Of a DNA stretch of 14,969 nucleotides, positions 5,623 through 11,537 are shown piece after piece; position 1 is the first letter of the stretch; each line of letters opens with the position of its first letter. The notes below the pieces were generated by a model. It did not search any database and had not been told where the DNA came from. It saw only the letters and a program-made list of their open reading frames with translations. The DNA comes from Clostridium sp. (GTDB lineage: Bacteria > Bacillota_A > Clostridia > Lachnospirales > Lachnospiraceae): positions 1 to 14,969 of the forward strand of contig JAMPAW010000076.1 in NCBI GenBank assembly GCA_023666975.1, written 5' to 3'. The position numbers and the translations under genes are program-made.

Positions 5623-7077
5623 TCACCTCGCTAATTTTGATTTCAGCCAATCTTCTATCTGATTAATTCCACTGCTGACACTATCTATTTTCAGTATTTT
5701 ATTTACTCCTTTTTGTGCCTGTATACACCCATAATCAAATAGGTTTTCAATATCCCTGGATATATCATCCAGTCCAGTAGACATATTTTCGCCAGTTACT
5801 GTCATCAAAAACTTATCTGCTTTTTCTATAGAATCTCCAACAAATGGAAGACTTTCTATTGTATTCTTTATCAAACCCACACTGGCATCTACGGAAGCTT
5901 TGGCATACTGCTGACCGACAGGAATAATACTCTTTATCAGTCCATTTATCATCCCCTCTTTTTTTACATTGCTGGAAACTATTTTATATGTATTTCCAAT
6001 AGACTTCGTCGCTACATTAACTTTGGATACCGCACCTTTCAATGCCAAAATAGCTATATTACCTTCAAGACCATATGAAGCATTATAATCAATGTCCATA
6101 ACAATATCTGAAACATCTGACCAGATTTCACCATACCTTCCATCTGTCCAATCCGCTCCCAATTCCAGCCAATGTTCTATTTCCGTAGGCAAGACTATAT
6201 CTACAATTTTACCAGCATCATCATTTTTGATACCCATTGATTTCAATACAGCTTGAATCTTTTTCGCAATATCGCTTTTCTTCTCATCCACAGATTGTTT
6301 TGCCTTTGAACTTTTCTCCGGCTTTGCATTACTTTCTTTTCTCGTATCCCAATGTTCTTTCCATTCCACTCCGATCGGAACACTGCCATTTACAATTCCG
6401 AGAGCAGCCTCACCAATATTTTTTATTAAACTATCAAGCACACCAGAACTGTCACCTGTTACCACTAATTCATTCACCATATTTTGTATTTCACTATCGG
6501 CTTTTCTATATTTATCACATATATGTCTTATATTGGTAACAATTATGGTGTTATCCCCTTTCAATTGTTCAACCTGCCTGCTTAAGTTATCTAAAGAATA
6601 TCTGGCTGGGAATCGTTGCAAAATCAATTTATCCAGTGAACCTTTGCTGGAATTCGTAGCACTGCATACTGAATCTAATTTTTTTCCGTAACCATTAATG
6701 ATAGAGGCAAATTCTTCTAATTCGTCTATTTTGATATGCAGCTTGGTCGAATCATACTTTGGAACATCCTTTACGGAAATTGAAAATATACTGCCTGGCA
6801 TCATCGGTTTTGATATTTTATCCAATTCATTCATTTCATTCAGCCATTTTTTTGCATTGACCGCAAAGGTATTATAATCATTTGCAATCTTTATTGCCTG
6901 CCTTACACATTGCATTACCGAATTTAACAACGCTGTCTTATCTTTGCCACCAATCCACGAGACATTTATATTCTCAATCATTACATTCATTGATGAGGCA
7001 TAATCCTTCAAATATTGTACGCTTGCATCCGACTTATTGATAGCCGCCATTTGTTGTGCAAAATTCTTTAATCCCAT
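5623..7077 (-). CDS. Candidate T7SS effector, LXG/WXG-like N-terminus with unrecognised C-terminus
   Basis: A 484-aa protein with no Sec signal. The first ~120 residues are helical with a WXG-like turn (VSWIGGKDKTALL, near residue 42). A second helical segment around residues 130-230 (IDELEEFASIINGYGKKL ... IRHICDKYRKADSEI) completes a long alpha-helical region like LXG-type export domains. A charged, lysine-rich linker (near residues 255-280) leads to a C-terminal half I do not recognise; it contains GADWTDGRYGEIW, Gly/Ala-rich mildly hydrophobic segments such as SIIPVGQQYAKASVD, and ends WLKSKLAR. I see no nuclease, NADase or peptidase motif. An in-frame GTG at 7110 would start inside the preceding gene. 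I chose the ATG at 7077 because it lies one base beyond that gene's stop and gives MGLKNFAQQM. The two small partners before it and the DUF4176 genes after it support an effector role; toxicity is inference. Confidence 0.75.
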   Translation of the reverse strand: MGLKNFAQQMAAINKSDASVQYLKDYASSMNVMIENINVSWIGGKDKTALLNSVMQCVRQAIKIANDYNTFAVNAKKWLNEMNELDKISKPMMPGSIFSISVKDVPKYDSTKLHIKIDELEEFASIINGYGKKLDSVCSATNSSKGSLDKLILQRFPARYSLDNLSRQVEQLKGDNTIIVTNIRHICDKYRKADSEIQNMVNELVVTGDSSGVLDSLIKNIGEAALGIVNGSVPIGVEWKEHWDTRKESNAKPEKSSKAKQSVDEKKSDIAKKIQAVLKSMGIKNDDAGKIVDIVLPTEIEHWLELGADWTDGRYGEIWSDVSDIVMDIDYNASYGLEGNIAILALKGAVSKVNVATKSIGNTYKIVSSNVKKEGMINGLIKSIIPVGQQYAKASVDASVGLIKNTIESLPFVGDSIEKADKFLMTVTGENMSTGLDDISRDIENLFDYGCIQAQKGVNKILKIDSVSSGINQIEDWLKSKLAR

Positions 7078-7078
7078 A

Positions 7079-7408
7079 TTACCAACTACTTCCTCCTCCC
7101 CCACCAGCACCAGTTCCTACTCCGTATGATACAGTCTCACTTTGTGCTTCCTTATACTTTGATGCTGCAATCTGCAATAATTCTGCATAATTTTTAATAG
7201 AATTTTCCAGTTCCTTTAAATCCGACAAATAATCATCAAAATTACTGATGTAAGCAAGATTCTCTCTGCTTTCCCATGCTGTTTCTAGCGGTATAAGACA
7301 ATCTGTATATAAATGCTTTAACTGGGTATCATAAATCTGTAATTTATCTATTATTCGTTTTGATTTCTTTTGCAATTCACTGCAATTTACCATTATCTCT
7401 TTACCCAT
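7079..7408 (-). CDS. WXG100-like small protein with Gly-rich C-terminal tail (effector partner)
   Basis: A 109-aa helical-hairpin protein with turn TAWESREN (W-x-S variant) and N-terminus MGKEIMVNCSELQKKSKRI, resembling the core WXG100 protein at 4581-4883. The last helix has YKEAQ rather than a YxxxD/E signal, and the protein ends in a Gly-rich tail, GVGTGAGGGGGSSW. It lies between another WXG100-like gene and the effector, where LXG effectors usually have two small helical export partners. The ATG at 7408 follows GGGGGGATTAG. An ATG at 7393 is possible, but the alignment with the paralogue's MGNKIVVD favours 7408. The GGGGGAGGAGGA run coding for the tail also lies just before the effector start and may serve as its ribosome site. 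Confidence 0.85.
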   Translation of the reverse strand: MGKEIMVNCSELQKKSKRIIDKLQIYDTQLKHLYTDCLIPLETAWESRENLAYISNFDDYLSDLKELENSIKNYAELLQIAASKYKEAQSETVSYGVGTGAGGGGGSSW

Positions 7409-7418
7409 CTAATCCCCC

Positions 7419-7721
7419 CTACTGAAAGCTATCAGCATTACTATTGATCTGTTTTTCAATATATCCATACTCTCGTGCTGTTTGAATTAAAAACTCTTGA
7501 TATTTCCCAAGATCATGATAAAAATCAGCCGTTTTATTCATCATTTCTGAATACTGTGCCTGCAACACTTTTTCGCTATCACTTTCCCATATCGTTTTAG
7601 TTGATGCGATCTCCTGATTAATTGTATCTAGTGCCTCCGCAAGCTCCTGACGTATTTTACCCATAACACCTGCTATATCTGCAACCCAATTTATATCAAT
7701 TTTAATTCCCTCTACTGCCAT
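7419..7721 (-). CDS. WXG100-like small protein, YxxxE-bearing (effector partner)
   Basis: A 100-aa WXG100-type protein starting MAVEGIKIDINWVADI with turn TIWESDSEK. Near the C-terminus YGYIE fits the YxxxD/E secretion signal, and the end NSNADSFQ nearly matches NSNASNFQ of the core WXG100 at 4268-4570. It is therefore a paralogue specialised for, or captured with, the effector cassette. It is the first gene of the cassette; AAAGGA with a further GTGAGGGG precedes its ATG. It should pair with the 109-aa protein that starts ten bases after its stop. There is no signal peptide. Confidence 0.9.
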   Translation of the reverse strand: MAVEGIKIDINWVADIAGVMGKIRQELAEALDTINQEIASTKTIWESDSEKVLQAQYSEMMNKTADFYHDLGKYQEFLIQTAREYGYIEKQINSNADSFQ

Positions 7722-7771
7722 CCCCTCACATCCTTTCTATCCGTACATTTTTATATTTTCCCTTTGTTCTT

Positions 7772-7800
7772 TATATCTATATTCTATCCTCTTTCATCAA
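7772..7800 (-). promoter_or_regulatory. Weak promoter candidate for the effector cassette
   Basis: On the minus strand TTGATG (7795-7800) is followed 19 bases later by TATAAA, or 17 bases later by GATATA. Neither combination is close to consensus at ideal spacing. It lies about 50-75 bases before the first gene of the cassette and after the hairpin at 7868-7897, so a promoter is expected around here. Confidence 0.25.
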
Positions 7801-7808
7801 AAAAGGCG

Positions 7809-7850
7809 GAAAATGTAACTTTTGACCATGAAAATGTAACTTTTGACAAC
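7809..7850. repeat. Two tandem copies of a 21-bp repeat, IS21-end-like
   Basis: The 18-mer GAAAATGTAACTTTTGAC occurs at 7809-7826 and again at 7830-7847, an exact 21-base period. Short tandem 20-21-bp repeats of this kind are typical of the ends of IS21-family elements, where they bind the transposase. No transposase gene is present here, so this would be a relic or a solo end. It lies in the gap between the AT-rich cassette and the surface-protein gene. A regulator binding array is the alternative. Confidence 0.5.
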
Positions 7851-7854
7851 TTAC

Positions 7855-7897
7855 CAAAAATTCTTTCCCATTTTCCATACTGTGCAAAAGAAAATGG
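7855..7897 (-). terminator. Hairpin directly after the Big_2 surface-protein gene
   Basis: Arms CCATTTTC (7868-7875) and GAAAATGG (7890-7897) are perfectly complementary around a 14-base loop, starting at the base after the stop codon. In minus-strand RNA the stem is followed by GAAAGAAUUUUUGG, a short U run at some distance. The stem is AT-rich and the loop large, so this is a weak terminator candidate. Confidence 0.35.
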
Positions 7898-8935
7898 TTA
7901 TATTTTTCCTCTGAACAGCTTACTGTATTTCTTTATTTTACCCTTTGGCACTTTAACAGTAGGCTTCTTGCTGATCTTCTTAAATGCTTTACTGCCAACT
8001 TTGCTAAGTTTTTTTGTCCTTACATCAATCATCTTGAGTTTTTTGCAGCCATAGAATGCCTGTTTTCCTATTGCCGTAACATTTTTTCCAATTACCACTT
8101 TTTTTATCTTTTTATTATTTTTAAAAGCAAAATCATCAATTGCATTCACCTTGTAAGCCGTTCCTTCGTAACGGACAATTGCCGGAATCACTATATTTGT
8201 TTTTTTAGTATTGGCAGGCTTCACACAACTGACAGTTTTCTGTTCTACATCTGTCACTTTATAAACAATCCCTGTTCCAACCAATTTAGTACCTATCGTC
8301 ACGATTTTACTTGGTGTGGGTGCTTGGGTATCTAGCTCTGTCTGCTGTTCATTTTCAGCAGGATGATTAACCTCTGTTGTTTTTTCTGTTGGATAATTTT
8401 CAGAACCGTTTCCTGTATCATCAGCGGTTGCATTTTCTGTCGTTTGCTCTGTCACCTTCTCCGTTGTCTTTTCTGTCACTTTTTCTGTTGTTATTTCTGT
8501 GGTTTTTTCAGTCGTTCTTTCTTCTGTCGTTGTCGCTTGCTCTGAACTTTCTTTCTCCACAGTAATATACGATATATCCCGCTTTCCGTTTGAGGAAGTA
8601 ACTGTAATATTAGCCGTTCCATACCCCACTGCTGTAACCTTGCCTGTGGAAGTCACAGTCGCTACCTTCTCATTCGAGCTGGACCATGTTACCGATTTAT
8701 CCGTTGCATTACTCGGATTTATCGTTAATAACAGGTTTAATGTACCCCCTATCTGCATTTTTCTGTTATTAGGAGTCAGCGTAAGTCCCTGCACCGGTAT
8801 TGTCGTCACCGGTTTCGGTATCTGTGTAACTGCCTGTACGCTGCTCATACTATTCGTTTGAAAAACATTTAGCATTGTCAATGCAAACAATATTAAAAAT
8901 ATCTTTTTCCCTTTTACTCTTCTTGTCTCCTGCAT
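7898..8935 (-). CDS. Secreted surface protein: Big_2 Ig-like domain, Thr/Glu linker, LRR-like C-terminal module
   Basis: A 345-aa exported protein. Residues 1-35 are a Sec signal peptide (basic MQETRRVKGKK, hydrophobic core, SVQA). Residues about 47-126 form a group 2 bacterial Ig-like domain (Big_2), with LTLTPNNRKMQIGGT, WSSSNEKVATV, GKVTAVGYGTANITVTS. Residues about 127-208 are a Thr/Glu linker with repeats such as TTEKVTEK, probably extended and wall-spanning. Residues 209-345 form a basic LRR_5-like module (AFKNNKKIKKVVIGKNV, AFYGCKKLKMIDV) ending in PTVKVPKGKIKKYSKL. The same module ends the larger protein encoded just upstream. There is no LPXTG or membrane anchor, so attachment may be non-covalent through the basic C-terminus (inference). 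AAGGAGG lies six bases before the ATG. It should be exported by Sec, not the T7SS, and its link to the secretion locus is unknown. Confidence 0.9.
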   Translation of the reverse strand: MQETRRVKGKKIFLILFALTMLNVFQTNSMSSVQAVTQIPKPVTTIPVQGLTLTPNNRKMQIGGTLNLLLTINPSNATDKSVTWSSSNEKVATVTSTGKVTAVGYGTANITVTSSNGKRDISYITVEKESSEQATTTEERTTEKTTEITTEKVTEKTTEKVTEQTTENATADDTGNGSENYPTEKTTEVNHPAENEQQTELDTQAPTPSKIVTIGTKLVGTGIVYKVTDVEQKTVSCVKPANTKKTNIVIPAIVRYEGTAYKVNAIDDFAFKNNKKIKKVVIGKNVTAIGKQAFYGCKKLKMIDVRTKKLSKVGSKAFKKISKKPTVKVPKGKIKKYSKLFRGKI

Positions 8936-8995
8936 TGTTTTCCTCCTTATGCAAATTTAATCTACATACTGCATTTCACTCTTTAGGTTCTACAA

Positions 8996-11233
8996 TCACA
9001 TCTTCCCTTCCAATAATTTCTTATAACTCTGTATCTTCCCCTTTGGCACTCGTGCTGTCGGCTGCTTTGCTATCTTCTTAAATGCTGCTTTTCCTACTTT
9101 TTTCAGTTTACTTGATCTTATTTCAATCAGATTTAGCTTCTTACAGCCATAAAATGCATAGTTGCCGATTGTTGTAACATTCTTGCCGATTGTTACTTTC
9201 TTCAGATTTTTACATCCTCGGAATGCATTTTTACCGATTTCCTTCACATTCTGACCGATTGTAACTGTTTTTATTTTCTTGTTGTTGCGGAATGCACTTG
9301 CCGAAACCGATGTCACCTTATACTTCTTTTTCTTGATTTTTATTTCTTCTGGAACTTTTACAGAAGAAGCCTTTTTGTTCTTTATTCCCATATAGGCAAC
9401 GGTCTTTTTCTTAACATTCGTTACCTTGTAAATTCCTGCTTTTCCAGTCAATATTGTTCCTTTTTTAATCGTCTTGGAACCGCTCTGGATTTCAACCTTA
9501 TCATCTACAACTGGTTTTTCATCCGTTTCTATATCAACCGGAATCATTGTAACATTGCCGACAACAACCTTTTCCTCCTCTTCGGCTGGCTGGTTTGTCA
9601 CCGGCTGTTCTGTTGTTGGCTGCTCAGCCGTTGGTTCATTAGGGACTTCCGTTGTCGTGTTATCTGTATTCTCTGTTTCAATATATTGGTAAGGGATATC
9701 ATTTTCTTTTGCATATTGTTCTGCATAGGAATCCTTTACCACTCGCAATGTCAAACTACTACAACTTTTAAATGCAGCACTACTTATCTCCGTCACATTT
9801 TCTAATATAGTCACATTCATCAATCCATCGCAGCCATAAAATGCATCATATCCTATCTCCGTCACACTCCCCGGTACAGTATAGTCTCCTTGTTTCCCTC
9901 TTGGATAACATTTTAACCAACTTTTATCCTTATTGAATAATACTCCGTCCTCACTGCTATATTCTGGATTCGTTTCTGCAACATGGATACTCACTAATCC
10001 ACTGCAATCTTTAAACGTATCACTCCATATCATCTCTGTCACGCTTTCTGGTATGGATACACTCGTCAACTCACTGCAACCGGAAAATGCAGCTTCGCTT
10101 ATACCTGTCACACTTTCCGGTATATAGTAGTCACCCTTTTTGCCACTGGGATAACATGCTAACCAACTTTTATCCTTATTGAATAATACTCCGTCCTCAC
10201 TGCTATATTTTGGATTCATTTCTGCAACAGAAATACCCGTCAAACTGCTACAATTTTTAAATACTTCCGTCCCTATGCTCGTCACACCTTCCCCGATTGT
10301 CACACTTGTTAACCCAGTACAATTTTCAAATGCATTCAGTCCGATACTCGTTACATTTCCCGGTATGGTCACACTGGTCAACCCACTGCAACCAGAAAAT
10401 GCGTACCACCCAATACTCTCCACATTCCCCTGTATAGTCACACCCGTTAATCCACTGCTATATTTAAACGCATCCCTCTCTATGCGTGTCACACTCTCCG
10501 GTATGGTGTATTCGCCTTTTTTTCCTCCCGGATAACAGATTAACTCACTTTTATCCTTATTGAATAACACTCCATCCTCACTGCTATACTCAGGATTCGT
10601 TTCTGCAATGCAAATCTCCGTCAAACCGCTACAAGCAAAAAATGCCCACATTCCTATCTTCGTCACACTCTCCGGTATGGTCACACTTGTTAACCCACTG
10701 CAACCAGAAAATGCATCCTGTCCTATGGATGCCACACCTTCCTCTATTGTTACATTGGTTAACCCCGTGCAGGAAATAAATGCCCACGAACCGATACTTT
10801 CCACACTTCCAGGTATGGTCACACTCGTCAACCCACTACACTCAGAAAATGCTGCTGCCCCTATATGTGTCACGCTATCCGGCATGGTCACGCTTATTAA
10901 GTTGTCACAACCATCAAAGGCAAAATCTTCGATACTCGTCACCCCCTCCGGTATGTTCACGCTCGTCAACCCACTACAGTCAGAAAAGGCATACCCCCCG
11001 ATGCTCGTCACCTTTCTATCATCTATCGTATCCGGTATCTCTACTACAGAATCTTTTCCTGTGTAATCTGTAATCTCTACTGTTCCATCATCTAAAACCA
11101 CATACTCATAATCCCCGCTTGTCAGAGTTTCCGCATGTACCTCCAACTTACCTACATTAACACCTAACATCAGGAACATTATCAACCATAAAACAATCAC
11201 ACCTTCATGGCTTCGTTTCATCCGTCTATTCAT
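8996..11233 (-). CDS. Secreted BspA-like leucine-rich-repeat (LRR_5) protein
   Basis: A 745-aa Sec-exported protein: signal peptide with hydrophobic core VIVLWLIMFLMLGVNVG, likely cleaved after VHA. Residues about 70-510 are Treponema-type LRRs with the pattern SGLTSVTIPxSVTxIGxxAFxGC. Three near-identical inserts begin NPEYSSEDGVLFNKDKS and contain CYPxGKxGxYxIPxSVT. A linker rich in Thr, Glu and Pro (TTEQPTTEQP type) follows at about 515-580, then a basic C-terminal LRR-like module (about 585-745) ending PTARVPKGKIQSYKKLLEGK, shared with the next gene. BspA-like proteins are surface adhesins or binding proteins in gut and oral bacteria; no ligand can be read from sequence. There is no sortase motif. 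A GTG at 11236 directly precedes the ATG at 11233; I chose the ATG, which has GGAG at suitable distance. It follows the esaB-like gene by about 50 bases on the same strand. Confidence 0.9.
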   Translation of the reverse strand: MNRRMKRSHEGVIVLWLIMFLMLGVNVGKLEVHAETLTSGDYEYVVLDDGTVEITDYTGKDSVVEIPDTIDDRKVTSIGGYAFSDCSGLTSVNIPEGVTSIEDFAFDGCDNLISVTMPDSVTHIGAAAFSECSGLTSVTIPGSVESIGSWAFISCTGLTNVTIEEGVASIGQDAFSGCSGLTSVTIPESVTKIGMWAFFACSGLTEICIAETNPEYSSEDGVLFNKDKSELICYPGGKKGEYTIPESVTRIERDAFKYSSGLTGVTIQGNVESIGWYAFSGCSGLTSVTIPGNVTSIGLNAFENCTGLTSVTIGEGVTSIGTEVFKNCSSLTGISVAEMNPKYSSEDGVLFNKDKSWLACYPSGKKGDYYIPESVTGISEAAFSGCSELTSVSIPESVTEMIWSDTFKDCSGLVSIHVAETNPEYSSEDGVLFNKDKSWLKCYPRGKQGDYTVPGSVTEIGYDAFYGCDGLMNVTILENVTEISSAAFKSCSSLTLRVVKDSYAEQYAKENDIPYQYIETENTDNTTTEVPNEPTAEQPTTEQPVTNQPAEEEEKVVVGNVTMIPVDIETDEKPVVDDKVEIQSGSKTIKKGTILTGKAGIYKVTNVKKKTVAYMGIKNKKASSVKVPEEIKIKKKKYKVTSVSASAFRNNKKIKTVTIGQNVKEIGKNAFRGCKNLKKVTIGKNVTTIGNYAFYGCKKLNLIEIRSSKLKKVGKAAFKKIAKQPTARVPKGKIQSYKKLLEGKM
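9915..10609 (-). repeat. Three dispersed 68-bp near-identical copies inside the LRR gene
   Basis: Copies lie at 9915-9982, 10161-10228 and 10542-10609. The first two differ at two bases by my reading; the third is more diverged. They encode the YSSEDGVLFNKDKS insert of the LRR protein. Similarity this high at DNA level, beyond what the protein requires, points to recent duplication or gene conversion within the gene. Confidence 0.85.
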
Positions 11234-11285
11234 CACCGCACTCTCCTCTCTCTGCTCCCTACACTACATCCTGTAATTGATTTTG

Positions 11286-11537
11286 CTATATCAACATCAA
11301 CTTCGCCCCATTCACAATCCCCATTTCCCCGGCAGTCAGGTTCACATCGAGAACAACCCCCGTTTCCCGGTCACACAAGATCGAATCTGCATCGGGAACA
11401 AAATAGCCGTCCTCCAGCTCCGCCATACACGCTTCCAGCAGCGGAATCATATCCCCGATTCTGCTGTCTGTGGGGATCCGCACATCATAACTGGCACCTG
11501 CCGCCGGAAGATACAGCTCCACCATCCGTTTACTCAT
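11286..11537 (-). CDS. esaB: YukD/EsaB-like ubiquitin-fold T7SS accessory protein
   Basis: An 83-aa protein, the usual length of the YukD/EsaB family, a ubiquitin-like small cytoplasmic accessory of Firmicutes T7SSb. It begins MSKRMVELYLPAAGASYDVRIP (beta-hairpin), continues through a helix (IGDMIPLLEACMAELED) and ends with strands GVVLDVNLTAGEMGIVNGAKLMLI, matching the ubiquitin-like strand-helix-strand order. The ATG at 11537 overlaps the essC stop by eight bases (ATGAGTAA) and has GGGAG at nine-base spacing. A longer reading from 11567 would lie inside essC and lacks a ribosome site. Its place next to essC supports the assignment. EsaB-type proteins are needed for, or modulate, secretion in several species; the mechanism is not settled. 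Confidence 0.85.
   Translation of the reverse strand: MSKRMVELYLPAAGASYDVRIPTDSRIGDMIPLLEACMAELEDGYFVPDADSILCDRETGVVLDVNLTAGEMGIVNGAKLMLI

Noticed and set aside
7110..7110. GTG at 7110 as start of the candidate effector
   Set aside because: It lies inside the upstream WXG100-like gene and adds MLVGEEEVVGN, encoded by that gene's Gly tail. The ATG at 7077 just after the upstream stop is more natural.
9933..11066. Plus-strand open frames antisense to the LRR gene
   Set aside because: They mirror the LRR repeats, begin at repeated MNNTPSSLLY sequence, and have no ribosome site or recognisable domain; the minus-strand LRR protein explains the region.
7898..11233. The two surface proteins as T7SS substrates
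   Set aside because: Both have clear N-terminal Sec signal peptides and no WXG/LXG region; adjacency alone is not evidence for T7 export.
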